A stretch of DNA of 64,000 bases from Anisus vortex (lineage: Eukaryota; Mollusca; Gastropoda; Planorbidae), in the NCBI GenBank assembly GCA_949126835.1, contig OX421497.1:3775024-3839023 (forward strand). The letters run 5' to 3'. Position numbers and translations under genes: made by a program. The notes beneath the pieces were generated by a model. That model had not been told where the DNA came from and did not search any database. It saw only the letters and a list, made by a program, of their open reading frames with translations. This document shows positions 34,612 through 46,222 of this stretch, one piece after another (the stretch's first letter is position 1; each line of letters starts with the position of its first letter).

Positions 34612-34830
34612 TTATATTCAATGTCGAGCGGCAGCGCGTTCGACTGTCGATCCGAAGGTCCCGGGTTCGAATCCTGGTGGAGGCTAGGATTTTTTCCCAG
34701 GACTTGAGGGTGTCCCTGAGTCTACCCAGCTCTGATGGCTACCTGAGGTAAAGTAAAGGCGAATGGGCATTATGCTGACCACACGTCCCCTAGTATGCCG
34801 TGGCCACAGAAACTGGTGAACGCTGAAACA
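34612..34830 (+). mobile_element. tRNA-derived SINE, 3'-truncated
   Basis: GTCGAGCGGCAGCGCG, B box GGTTCGAATCC, GGGTGTCCCTGAGTCTACCC and GCCACAGAAACTGGTGAACG are close to consensus. It ends before the GGCCCTATGGATCAA tail. Confidence 0.85.
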
Positions 34831-35029
34831 TCCCTGAAACAATACGGAGTAATTTTTTTTATATTCTTATAAGTTTACATACATGCTTTTTGAAAGAAGA
34901 TACTTACGTACTTGACCCACAAGTCATACAGGGCGGCAGGAATCGGACGCTGGTAGTAAAAAAACAAAACATTTACACTTAAAAAAACAAAAAACAAAAA
35001 CAAAGAAAAACAGTAAGAAAAGTAAGAAA

Positions 35030-38000
35030 TAAATGAAATAATGAAGTAAGAAATAAGGTAAGAAAAAAGTAGGAAAAAAGTAAGAAAAAAGGTAAGAATT
35101 AAAGTAAGAAATAAAGTAAGAAATAAAGTAAGAAATAAAGTAAGTAATAAAGTAAGTAATAAGTAACAAACAAGTAAGAAATAAAGTAAGAAATAAAGTA
35201 AGAAATAAAGTAAGAAATAAAGTAAGAAATAAAGTAAGAAATAAAGTAAGAAATAAAGTAAGAAATAAAGTAAGAAATAAAGTAAGAAATAAAGTAAGTA
35301 ATAAATTAAGAAATAAAGTAAGAAATAAAGTAAGAAATAAAGAAAGAAATAAAGTAAGAATTAAAGTAAGAAATAAAGTAAGAAATAAAGTAAGAAATAA
35401 AGTAAGAAATAAAGTAAGAATTAAAGTAAGAAATAAAGTAAGAAATAAAGTAAGAAATAAAGTAAGAAATAAAGTAAGAATTAAAGTAAGAAATAAAGTA
35501 AGAAATAAAGTAAGAAATAAAGTAAGAAATAAAGTAAGAAATAAAGTAAGTAATAAAGTAAGTAATAAGTAACAAACAAGTAAGAAATAAAGTAAGAAAT
35601 AAAGTAAGAAATAAAGTAAGAAATAAAGTAAGAAATAAAGTAAGAAATAAAGTAAGAAATAAAGTAAGAAATAAAGTAAGTAATAAAGTAAGAAATAAAG
35701 TAAGAAATAAAGTAAGAAATAAAGTAAGAAATAAAGTAAGAAATAAAGTAAGAAATAAAGTAAGAAATAAAGTAAGAAATAAAGTAAGAAATAAAGTAAG
35801 AAATAAAGTAAGTAATAAAGTAAGTAATAAGTAACAAACAAGTAAGAAATAAAGTAAGAAATAAAGTAAGGAATAAAGTAAGAAATAAAGTAAGAAATAA
35901 AGTAAGAAATAAAGTAAGAAATAAAGTAAGAAATAAAGTAAGAAATAAAGTAAGAAATAAAGTAAGAAATAAAGTAAGAAATAAAGTAAGAATTAAAGTA
36001 AGAAATAAAGTAAGAAATAAAGTAAGAAATAAAGTAAGAAATAAAGTAAGAAATAAAGTAAGTAATAAAGTAAGAAATAAAGTAAGAAATAAAGTAAGAA
36101 ATAAAGTAAGAAATAAAGTAAGAAATAAAGTAAATAATAAAGTAAGTAATAAGTAACAAACAAGTATGAAATAAAGTATGAAATAAAGTAAGAAATAAAG
36201 TAAGAAATAAAGTAAGAAATAAAGTAAGAAATAAAGTAAGAAATAAAGTAAGAAATAAAGTAAGAAATAAAGTAAGAAATAAAGTAAGAAATAAAGTAAG
36301 AAATAAAGTAAGAAATAAAGTAAGAAATAAAGTAAGAAATAAAGTAAGAAATAAAGTAAGTAATAAGTAACAAACAAGTAAGAAATAAAGTAAGAAATAA
36401 AGTAAGAAATAAAGTAAGAAATAAAGTAAGAAATAAAGTAAGAAATAAAGTAAGAAATAAAGTAAGAAAAAAAGTAAGAAATAAAGTAAGTAATAAAGTA
36501 AGTAATAAGTAACAAACAAGTAAGAAATAAAGTAAGAAATAAAGTAAGAAATAAAGTAAGAAATAAAGTAAGAAATAAAGTAAGAAATAAAGTAAGAAAT
36601 AAAGTAAGAAATAAAGTAAGTAATAAAGTAAGAAATAAAGTAAGAAATAAAGTAAGAAATAAAGTAAGAAATAAAGTAAGAAATAAAGTAAGAAATAAAG
36701 TAAGAAATAAAGTAAGAAATAAAGTAAGTAATAAAGTAAGAAATAAAGTAAGAAATAAAGTAAGAAATAAAGTAAAAAATAAAGTAAGAAATAAAGTAAG
36801 AAATAAAGTAAGAAATAAAGTAAGAAATAAAGTAAGAAATAAAGTAAGAAATAAATTAAGAAATAAAGTAAGTAATAAAGTAAGTAATAAGTAACAAATA
36901 AGTAAGAAATAAAGTAAGAAATAAAGTAATAAATAAAGTAAGAAATAAAGTAAATAATAAAGTAAGTAATAAGTAACAAACAAGTAAGAAATAAAGTAAG
37001 AAATAAAGTAAGAAATAAAGTAAGAAATAAAGTAAGAAATAAAGTAAGAAATAAAGTAAGAAATAAAGTAAGAAATAAAGTAAGAAATAAAGTAAGTAAT
37101 AAAGTAAGAAATAAAGTAAGAAATAAAGTAAGAAATAAAGTAAGAAATAAAGTAAGAAATAAAGTAAGAAATAAAGTAAGTAATAAAGTAAGAAATAAAG
37201 TAAGTAATAAGTAACAAACAAGTAAGAAATAAAGTAAGAAATAAAGTAAGAAATAAAGTAAGAAATAAAGTAAGAAATAAAGTAAGAAATAAAGTAAGAA
37301 ATAAAGTAAGAAATAAAGTAAGAAATAAAGTAAGAAATAAAGTAAGAAATAAAGTAAGTAATAAGTAACAAACAAGTAAGAAATAAAGTAAGAGATAAAG
37401 TAAGAATTAAAGTAAGAAATAAAGTAAGAAATAAAGTAAGAAATAAAGTAAGAAATAAAGTAAGAAATAAAGTAAGAAATAAAGTAAGAAATAAAGTAAG
37501 TAATAAAGTAAGAAATAAAGTAAGAAATAAAGTAAGAAATAAAGTAAGAAATAAAGTAAGAAATAAAGTAAGAAATAAAGTAAGAAATAAAGTAAGAATT
37601 AAAGTAAGAAATAAAGTAAGAAATAAAGTAAGAAATAAAGTAAGAAATAAAGTAAGAAATAAAGTAAGTAATAAGTAACAAACAAGTAAGAAATAAAGTA
37701 AGAAATAAAGTAAGAAATAAAGTAAGAAATAAAGTAAGAAATAAAGTAAGAAATAAAGTAAGAATTAAAGTAAGAAATAAAGTAAGAATTAAAGTAAGAA
37801 ATAAAGTAAGAAATAAAGTAAGAAATAAAGTAAGAAATAAAGTAAGAAATAAAGTAAGAAATAAAGTAAGAAATAAAGTAAGTAATAAGTAACAAACAAG
37901 TAAGAAATAAAGTAAGAAATAAAGTAAGAAATAAAGTAAGAAATAAAGTAAGAAATAAAGTAAGAAATAAAGTAAGAAATAAAGTAAGAAATAAAGTAAG

Positions 38001-39841
38001 AAATAAAGTAAGAAATAAAGTAAGTAATAAAGTAAGAAATAAAGTAAGAAATAAAGTAAGAAATAAAGTAAGAAATAAAGTAAGAAATAAAGTAAGAAAT
38101 AAAGTAAGAAATAAAGTAAGTAATAAGTAACAAACAAGTAAGAAATAAAGTAAGAAATAAAGTAAGAAATAAAGTAAGAAATAAAGTAAGAAATAAAGTA
38201 AGAAATAAAGTAAGAAATAAAGTAAGAAATAAAGTAAGAAATAAAGTAAGAAATAAAGTAAGTAATAAAGTAAGAAATAAAGTAAGAAATAAAGTAAGAA
38301 ATAAAGTAAGAAATAAAGTAAGAAATAAAGTAAGAAATAAAGTAAGAAATAAAGTAAGAAATAAAGTAAGTAATAAAGTAAGAAATAAAGTAAGAAATAA
38401 AGTAAGAAATAAAGTAAGAAATAAAGTAAGAAATAAAGTAAGAAATAAAGTAAGAAATAAAGTAAGAAATAAATTAAGAAATAAAGTAAGTAATAAAGTA
38501 AGTAATAAGTAACAAATAAGTAAGAAATAAAGTAAGAAATAAAGTAAGAAATAAAGTAAGAAATAAAGTAAATAATAAAGTAAGTAATAAGTAACAAACA
38601 AGTAAGAAATAAAGTAAGAAATAAAGTAAGAAATAAAGTAAGAAATAAAGTAAGAAATAAAGTAAGAAATAAAGTAAGAAATAAAGTAAGAAATAAAGTA
38701 AGAAATAAAGTAAGAAATAAAGTAAGAAATAAAGTAAGAAATAAAGTAAGAAATAAAGTAAGAAATAAAGTAAGAAATAAAGTAAGAAATAAAGTAAGTA
38801 ATAAAGTAAGAAATAAAGTAAGTAATAAGTAACAAACAAGTAAGAAATAAAGTAAGAAATAAAGTAAGAAATAAAGTAAGAAATAAAGTAAGAAATAAAG
38901 TAAGAAATAAAGTAAGAAATAAAGTAAGAAATAAAGTAAGAAATAAAGTAAGAAATAAAGTAAGAAATAAAGTAAGTAATAAGTAACAAACAAGTAAGAA
39001 ATAAAGTAAGAGATAAAGTAAGAATTAAAGTAAGAAATAAAGTAAGAAATAAAGTAAGAAATAAAGTAAGAAATAAAGTAAGAAATAAAGTAAGAAATAA
39101 AGTAAGAAATAAAGTAAGAAATAAAGTAAGAAATAAAGTAAGAAATAAAGTAAGAAATAAAGTAAGAAATAAAGTAAGAAATAAAGTAAGAAATAAAGTA
39201 AGAAATTAAGTAAGAAATAAAGTAAGAAATAAAGTAAGAAATAAAGTAAGAAATAAAGTAAGAAATAAAGTAAGAAATAAAGTAAGTAATAAAGTAAGAA
39301 ATAAAGTTAGAAATAAAGTAAGAAATAAAGTAAGAAAAAAAGTAAGAAATAAAGTAAGAAATAAAATAAGAAATAAAGTAAGAAATAAAGTAAGAAATAA
39401 AGTAAGAAATAAAGTAAGAAATAAAGTAAGAAATAAAGTAAGAAATAAAGTAAGAAATAAAGTAAGAAATAAAGTAAGAAATAAAGTAAAGAAATAAAGT
39501 AAGAAATAAAGTAAGAAATAAAGTAAGAAATAAAGTAAGAAATAAAGTAAGAAATAAAGTAAGAAATAAAGTAAGAAATAAAGTAAGAAATAAAGTAAGA
39601 AATAAAGTAAGAAATAAAGTAAGAAATAAAGTAAGAAATAAAGTAAGAAATAAAGTAAAGAAATAAAGTAAGAAATAAAGTAAGAAATAAAGTAAGAAAT
39701 AAAGTAAGAAATAAAGTAAGAAATAAAGTTAGAAATAAAGTAAGAAATAAAGTAAGAAATAAAGTAAGAAATAAAGTAAGAAATAAAGTAAGAAATAAAG
39801 TAAGAAATAAAGTAAGAAATAAAATAAGTAATAAAGTAAGA
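35030..39841. repeat. 4.8-kb satellite of 12-bp units with higher-order structure
   Basis: The unit GTAAGAAATAAA is repeated roughly 390 times. Blocks of units are separated by a variant linker GTAAGTAATAAGTAACAAAC about 17 times at uneven spacing. A long segment is duplicated at exactly 1618 bp: linker marks at 36891, 36973, 37211 and 37365 recur at 38509, 38591, 38829 and 38983. From about 39025 the linkers vanish and the array is uniform, with three 13-bp shifts (GTAAAGAAATAAA). The minus strand lacks stops in all three frames, giving ORFs of up to 714 codons that are artefacts. Confidence 0.98.
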
Positions 39842-40261
39842 CTCGGAATATGTCGTAATACCACAAGGCACTGTTCATGAATAAAAGCTCTCTTCCTATA
39901 CAAATGAATGCTTCAAAATATAAAAAAACGTGAGTGACCCGGATGAGGAAACGTTTATGACGATCGTTGCCAGTTGATCCAACATGGATCGGCACGCGCT
40001 GTGCACGGACCGGAAATGTATTTACGACATTATGAGCCGGAATGGAGTTTTCAATTTTCTGTTGTTTTATTCCTCAAGTGTTGTTGTTGTTTTCTTGTGT
40101 TTTTTTACAAATATAATTCTTGAAGAATGTTGATCTTAGCCAAAATATTATCCCTAAAGAAAACCAATTTGTCTAAGGGTTATGTAAGTGTGTGTGTGTA
40201 TGTGTGCGTGCACATGCGTAAGGTCGTTCGTGGATGTGTATGAGTTGACCCCAAAATCCAC
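39842..40261. other. unassigned sequence
   Basis: A short GT-rich tract at 40186-40212. No gene recognised. Confidence 0.35.
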
Positions 40262-40660
40262 TCATTCCATCATTGCACACGAAGCTCATATATATTACAG
40301 ACCGCTCCTTCTATAAAGAAGATTATTGCGTCACGCGCTCATCCATGGTCCGAGTCTAGTCCTGCATTTTTTATTAGTGTTTGGAACGATGTTATGTTAA
40401 GGGTTTTCCTGGTTTGTTCGGGCAACCTATTCCATGCTCGGATGCCATTCGTGAAGATAGAGTACTTATATGCAATTTTCTCTCGCTTAAGGGATAAGGA
40501 AAGCGTTTTGGTCCTTTTGTTTATGTGAACATTATAACAGATTGTTATTGTGTTGTATTTCAAGGCTAGAGTATAATTCCTTACGTATTATTACTACTTT
40601 ACGGTTTGCCCTTCTGTCCTCTAGTGTTTCTAGGTTTAGTGATTTAACAATACACTACAG
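40262..40660 (-). pseudogene. LINE-B reverse-transcriptase tail and 3' end
   Basis: The minus strand at 40339-40563 encodes SLKREKIAYKYSIFTNGIR (part) then AWNRLPEQTRKTLNITSFQT, the C-terminal end of a CR1/Jockey-type ORF2, followed by the non-coding end AAGACTAGACTCGGACC. The frame is open for about 70 codons, so this copy is among the younger ones. Confidence 0.75.
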
Positions 40661-40664
40661 TAGC

Positions 40665-40905
40665 TAATTCTATATAGAAGATCATTACGACATACACTAA
40701 CCCTAACCATTACGACATATCCCGATCTTCTGGTTCGTGTCTATCCAGTCTTGCATTTATTTTTATTTTTTTTATTATCTTTTAAGTTTTTGGTTTTCCT
40801 GTGTTTTTTTGGTCAACCCATTCCGTTTCCGCATGCCACTCAAAAAGTAAAATTTTATTGTAAAAGAATTGTTGGTTATCTCTATAAACGTAGTGCACTT
40901 AGTAG
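40665..40905 (-). mobile_element. second LINE-B fragment
   Basis: It repeats the same order (ATATAGAAGATCATTACGAC, CAGTCTTGCATTT, GGTTTTCCTG, CAACCCATTCCG) immediately right of the previous copy, in the same orientation but more diverged. Confidence 0.6.
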
Positions 40906-40917
40906 CTCGGTAATAAA

Positions 40918-41402
40918 TCTATATATCGATATTTATAAAAAGCTCTGTGTATGTGTTTAACAAATCAATTTGGTTTATTTAAAGTCACATTGACCTTATT
41001 GCCTCATTTTTTACCTTTGCAATTTAACTTAGCACATGTGTCCTGGCTAGATGAGTGGAAAACATATCGGACTGCCATGCGGTTGCCCCGGGTTCGATTC
41101 TCCACTTAGTCTAATACTTTTTTTTTTCAATTAATATTACTTTTTTTTTTTAAAAGATTGTAAATCTACGAACATCACCGGGCAATTTAGATTTGTGTTA
41201 AGTAAAAAGACTTGCCTATGTCTTACCCGATAACAATATTTATTTTAAATTGCTTTCGTAAAAAAATGTCTTCAGTAAAAAATATAATTTAAAAAATTAT
41301 TTGATTCATAGCTTTCTGTTCATTGTAGTTTTAATTTTTTTATCTGTAGCTTATACGTGACTGTCTTATTTTCACCCGGGCAACGCCGGGCAAGTTAGCT
41401 TG
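40918..41402 (+). mobile_element. Helitron-like element H1 with tRNA-like module
   Basis: The 5' end TCTATATATCGATATTT follows an A. The 3' end has the hairpin CCCGGGCAACGCCGGG followed 11 nt later by GCTTG. At 41041-41109 it carries a tRNA-like stretch with TGGCTAGATGAGTGGAAAAC and a T-arm-like GGGTTCGATTC. Helitrons start with TC and have a 3' hairpin near CTRR; here the end is CTTG, which is not canonical. Confidence 0.6.
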
Positions 41403-41904
41403 GAACAATATTTAAAAAAGTATTTTGGAACCCAATTAATTCATAGAGTTTTGGGCCCTGGTTGTCTTTTTTAACGTTTTAGATTTCAGAAGGCTTACAG
41501 TAATACTCGCACATTTATTCAGCTTTTATTCTAGTTATTTATTTTTCTTTCTATATCAGAATAGCGTCATCAAGTGCAATGAGATCAATGCAATAAATTT
41601 ACATCAATGGATGGAGTGAGCGAGGACTGAGACGTATGCTTATCTGACATAAATATCTTTGCATTCCGATTACAATCAATTGTGAAGAAATGCAATTTAA
41701 AAAAAAACAATTTAATATTCGGCGTATGAGGTTTTCACAAGGAATTAGCATTTTTATTTAATTATTTTCCAAAAGTTTCGTCGCCTTGTCCTTCTAAAAT
41801 CTGAAAGTTTGTGTCCTTGTCAGTTAAAAACTTGTGGATTTAATTCACATAGGACGCAGGATGCAATGTTCCTAATGCTTGCACAGCGGTAAATAAAAAA
41901 GTCA
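41403..41904. other. unassigned AT-rich sequence
   Basis: No gene or repeat recognised. Confidence 0.35.
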
Positions 41905-42172
41905 AGTACCAGTCAGACCAAGTTGATACATAGGGGATGGTGAAGCAGCGTTCACCAGTTTCTTTGGAACGGCATACTAGAGGATTGTGTGGCCAGCACA
42001 ACGCCCAGCCGCCTTCACTCTACCCCAATTAACGTCAGGTACCCATCAGAGCTGGGTAGAATTAAAGACACCCAACAGTCCCCGCGAACAAAATTCTAGC
42101 CTTCACCAGGACTCGAACTCAGGGTCTTCGGTACGCCAGTCGAACGCGCTGCCGGCTAGGCCACCGTGTCGT
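41905..42172 (-). mobile_element. tRNA-derived SINE, near full length
   Basis: On the minus strand: GTGGCCTAGCCGGCAGCG, GAGTTCGAGTCC (B box with changes), TCTACCCAGCTCTGATGGG, GCTGGCCACACAATCCTCT and TTGGTCTGACTGGTACTT. The tail has lost part of the GGCCCTATGGATCAATT segment. Confidence 0.88.
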
Positions 42173-42640
42173 GTACCTATTTAAATACAAGGCCTTACCG
42201 CAGCATTGGAATTCCCCCCGTTGGAGGCCACTCTCTTACAATGATCTGTTCAAAAATCTTTTTTTTTTTAAAGAACTAGCCGCTGATAGAGGTTTACTTA
42301 AATAGTAATGAAAATATAAAATATACATATAAAAATATCTCTCTATTCATTGGTATTGGTTCTTATTGTTCTTCTATTGTTGTTCTATATTGGTCATTAA
42401 GTATAAAAGTATATATACTATAGCCTTCAGTTATGACGTTTGGGAGAGTGGCTAGGGGATCTTTTACTATATGGCATTACGGCCTTATCTGTTATATAAA
42501 GTAACGTATCATCCGTTTGATTCTCTTTTTTTTTGTAGGAAACAATAAAATTCGCTTAGCTTAACCCGTATTAGTACATTATATCGTAAGAAGATCAAAA
42601 AATCATTTAGTGTAATTTTTTTTTAGGGCCACACAATCAG
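42173..42640. other. unassigned sequence
   Basis: Nothing recognised. Confidence 0.35.
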
Positions 42641-43301
42641 ACTAGTAAGCCCGCCCCCCCCCCCTCCAAAAAAAAAAGAGAACGCACACGCAAACGAAAA
42701 AACAACACACACACACACATCCCCACGCAAACGCTTGAACTCTCGAAACATGTGCCCTTTGTGAATTATTACCGTGGGGTCAACTCTAAAGTATGTTTGA
42801 TACGAAATCTGCTTTGTGCCATGAATGTTCGTGCGGTTCCCCCCCCCCCCCCCCACTTCTTTGTTTTTCTATCTTTGTTTCGTTTTTCTCGCTCTATCCA
42901 CGACGTATCGACCCTATGATGGAAGCATCGTAAATTTCTTTCTTTGTTCGTTTTCTTTGTTACGTTGCAGCCTTTGTGTTTCTTGGTTTATTTGTTGTTG
43001 TTGTTGTTGTTGTTTTTTCGTTGTTGTTTTTTTTTTAATCGTTCTTTCTGTAGCAGACGATCAAGCCAAAGGAATAAATCGTTTGGCTTGATGTGGTTCC
43101 GGTTCCAGCAAGATGGACCCCTCCCTCCCCCCCCCCCCTTCATTCTCGTAGATTGGTAGGGACAATTCGTCTTTATAGCAGGGGGGGGGGGGTTTGCAGA
43201 GATAACAATTTGGTGGGGCTGAAAGGGGGAGGAGGTGAACGATAGGGTGAGAGGGGGGAAGGAGAATGGATAACGTAAAACAATAACCACGGTTGAAAGC
43301 G
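42641..43301. repeat. cluster of homopolymer and simple repeats
   Basis: C runs at about 42653, 42840 and 43127, an A run, a CA run near 42710, a GTT microsatellite at 42987-43014, and a G run at 43181. The associated ORFs are low complexity. No gene. Confidence 0.8.
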
Positions 43302-43452
43302 AGAAGGAACGAGGGAAGGAACGAGGGAAGGAACGAGGGAAGGAACGAGGGAAGGAACGAGGGAAGGAACGAGGGAAGGAACGAGGGAAGGAACGAGGGA
43401 AGGAACGAGGGAAGGAACGAGGGAAGGAACGAGGGAAGGAACGAGGGAAGGA
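43302..43452. repeat. 12-bp minisatellite, about 12 copies
   Basis: The unit GAAGGAACGAGG is perfect through most of the array. It is all-purine apart from one C per unit. On the minus strand it reads as repeated S-F-P-R, an artefact of the 12-bp period. Confidence 0.97.
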
Positions 43453-43704
43453 GAGAGGAATAGAAATTAGAGAATAATCGAGAGAGAAGTAGAAGTGATA
43501 TAAGGAGAGCAATACGAATAGATAAGGAGAATGATAGACGGTATATACATATTTACTGATTGAGAGTGAGTGAGAGAGAGAACGAGAGAGAGAACGAGAG
43601 AGAGAACGAGAGAGATGTGGGGGAGAGGGAGAGGGAGAAAGACAAAGATAGTAAGAAAGATACAAAACAAATAAAGAGAAAAATATATCTTTATAGACAG
43701 ATAG
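43453..43704. repeat. GA-rich tract with GAGAACGA repeats
   Basis: GAGAGAGAACGA repeats near 43573-43612, then mixed GA/AAAGA. It ends just upstream of a SINE head. Confidence 0.85.
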
Positions 43705-43955
43705 GGTCATGGTGGCCGAGAAGCAGCGCGTTCCGCTGTCGTACCGGAGGTCCTGGGTTCGAATCCTGGTGAGGGCTAGGATTCGTTTCCAGGTCTGGAG
43801 GGTGAGTCTACCCAGCTGTGGCGTAAGTTGGGGCAAAGTTAAGGCGGCTAGACATTGTACTGACCACACAATCACCTAGTATGCCGTGTACACGGAAACT
43901 GGTGATCGCTGCTCCACCGGCACTATGGATCAATTTTTGGTCCGACGCGATGACT
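43705..43955 (+). mobile_element. tRNA-derived SINE, near full length
   Basis: GGTGGCCGAGAAGCAGCG, B box GGTTCGAATCC, a shortened body (GAGGGTGAGTCTACCCAG), TGACCACACAATCACCTAGT and GGTCCGACGCGATGACTT. It is close to consensus in the head. Confidence 0.9.
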
Positions 43956-44165
43956 TTTTTTTTTATAGCTTTTCTATATAGACATAGGAGGTGTCAAAGA
44001 GCGAGAGCGAAATTTAGATGGAACGAAAAAGTTGGAGAGAGCTAACAAGGCGAAGAGTGAGAGAAAGAGCTTTAAAATAGAGAGATAGAAATAGAGAGAT
44101 AGAGAGATAGAAATAGAGAGATAGAGAAAATGGGAGACTATGGGACTAAGTAGCGAGAGAAAAAG
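43956..44165. repeat. GAGATA/GAAATA-type simple repeats
   Basis: Interspersed ATAGAGAGATAGAAATAGAG motifs. Confidence 0.8.
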
Positions 44166-44942
44166 TTGACCCTCGCATCTGCTCACACTAGGATGATGAA
44201 TTGTTTGGGATTTCCCCATTGTCCATGTTTGATCATCGTTTTTTTCTTTTCTTTGGTTGAAGTCCTCCTCTCAGCTATATCGGAAATTCCCGCAAAAAAA
44301 AAACAACAGAACCCTAAAGGGTTGGCGACTATTTATTTTAGAAGATTGGCATTTTGAAAGAGCGTGATAGGAAGCTGGGGGGGGGGGGGCAAGGGAGAGG
44401 GGTGGGTGGGGTCGTCGTATGGAGGCTTTCTAGAGGGCTACAGCTTTATCCTTTAGTACAAAAAAAATTATATTAGATATCTGGGTTATCTTACCCCCTC
44501 CCCCTACCTAAACCACCTCCCTAAGCGCCCCCTTTCCTAGGTTGTCATCGCTAGAACAATTTTAGGTTTTCGAGGCCAGTGATGTTTGCTCTAGATTGGG
44601 GGGGGGGGCAGGAAACGGAAGCCAAATAGAAAAAAGGAATTGTGGAATCGTGTGTGTCAACAAATGAAACAAAACAAAAATTATGGGATGGAAATATAAT
44701 TTTTTTTCTTGGGTAAATTTGTTGAAATGAGGTCAAACAGATTATATTTACAAAAAGAACAATTATAATTAGTATGATCAGTCGATGATATTCAGTTGTT
44801 TTTTAAAACGCCCCCGAAAAAGGAGGACAAAGGACAATGCCCTTATAGCGAGAAGAAGACCATTTTACCATTATGCTTCTTTTTTTTCTTTTTTTTTTTG
44901 CTAAATAATTATGCCTTTTGGATTAGTGGACGAAAAGATGAA
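44166..44942. other. unassigned, with G and C runs
   Basis: G runs at about 44377-44389 and 44600-44608, and C-rich DNA near 44490-44530. No gene recognised. Confidence 0.35.
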
Positions 44943-45160
44943 GTAAAGAATTATTAGATTATTGAATCAATGATTAGGTAAAGAATTATTGGATTACTTG
45001 ACCAATGATTAAGGAAAGAATGATTGGATTTTTTGGACACAGAAATTAAGTAAGGAATTATTAGATTACTTGACCAAAGATTAATTAAAGAATTATTAGA
45101 TAAATCGATCAAAGATTAAGTAAAGAATTATTAGATTATTACACACAGAGATTAATTATA
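44943..45160. repeat. imperfect 35-37-bp tandem repeat, about six copies
   Basis: GTAAAGAATTATTAGATTA followed by a variable middle and (C/G)A(A/G)(A/T)GATTA(A/G) recurs six times, each copy diverged. It is an older array than the microsatellite beside it. Confidence 0.8.
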
Positions 45161-45254
45161 GATAGATATAGTTAGATAGTTATAAATAGATATAAAGATA
45201 GATAAGACAGATGATAGATAGATGATATCAAGACCAAAGATAGATAGACAGATT

Positions 45255-45313
<59 letters not shown>

Positions 45314-45314
45314 C

Positions 45315-45368
<54 letters not shown>

Positions 45369-45400
45369 GATAGATAGATATACAGATAGATATATAGACA
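45160..45400. repeat. (GATA)n microsatellite
   Basis: The core at 45253-45366 is nearly pure GATA, with one ACATA interruption. The flanks contain degenerate TAGATA. Confidence 0.97.
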
Positions 45401-45621
45401 GATTAATAGATATTATAAAGTACATTAACCCCAAAAAACTTGTGCGCTATAGAGATTCAAGGTATTTCTTATGTTGTTATACAATGAAGAACCACAACTC
45501 AATACAGAAGATGATACAAGGACAGGATAATACATAGCATAAGATAGCACTGATAACCCAGCACAAAAAGCTAGATACAATAAAGAGAGAAGGGAGTAAA
45601 TATCTTATCTTATATATGCGT
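45401..45621. other. unassigned sequence
   Basis: Nothing recognised. Confidence 0.35.
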
Positions 45622-45683
45622 TTATATTAGCATAGAGTGAGGCGCTATATAAGTGACCAATTATTAATTATTATTATTATTAC
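45622..45683 (+). mobile_element. LINE terminus with ATT tail
   Basis: TTAGCATAGAGTGAGGCGCT then TATAAGTGACCAATTATTAA and ATT repeats. It resembles a LINE-A-type end lying directly before the LINE-C body. Confidence 0.5.
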
Positions 45684-46222
45684 AGACGCTCCATTGGCTC
45701 CCCGTGAAAGCCAGAATTGAATATAAAGAGGCGCTACTTTGCCGACAGTGACTTTTTTAATAATGAGATTCCGTCCTATCTCAAGGAACTAATCACACCA
45801 TATGTTCCTCAAAGAACACTTCGTTCTGCCAACTCATCGCTTCTGGAAGAGCCCCGTTTCTCTCTGACGACCGGTGGCCTTAGAGCCTTCTCAGTATTCA
45901 GTCCGAAGGTGTGGAATCTAGACTACTTCTCATTCAACTCAGGCGAACAAGCTCTATTGATATTTTCAAAAAGAACTTAAAATCTCAGTATTTCAATATT
46001 TACCTTAGATAACATTTAACATGCTTTAGACCCCTACTGTCTTACTTATGGGTTTAGGCCGTTAACTACATTTATTTGATTTGTCTTTTTAAAATCATCA
46101 ATCAGCTTTGTCTCCTAGCCTAGAGTAATATCCGTGTTCTAAGTTGTATGTTAAACGCGCTCCGAGCTTACATTATGTTTGTTGGCAGCGCTATACAAAT
46201 ATTATTATTATTATTATTATTA
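45684..46222 (+). pseudogene. LINE-C reverse-transcriptase tail and 3' end
   Basis: LHWLPVKARIEYK is followed, after a frameshift, by SDFFNNEIPSYLKELITPYV, PQRTLRSANSSLLEEPRFSL and RAFSVFSPKVWNL, then a lesion and IFSKRT. This is the end of a CR1/Jockey-type ORF2 (the L-H-W-L-P-V and A-P-K-x-W-N signatures). The non-coding end is CATTATGTTTGTTGGCAGCG, then ATACAAAT and ATT repeats. Confidence 0.82.

Noticed and set aside
34924..39903. Minus-strand ORFs of up to 714 codons (I-S-Y-F, L-F-L-T, Y-F-L-L repeats)
   Set aside because: They arise because the 12-bp unit has no stop in any minus frame. All three frames are open at once, and the composition is a pure repeat.
40695..40715. Interstitial telomere-like CTAACCCTAACC
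   Set aside because: Only two units; too short to mean anything.
42988..43875. 295-codon minus ORF
   Set aside because: It crosses a SINE, GA tracts and a 12-bp array (S-F-P-R repeats); nothing but low complexity.
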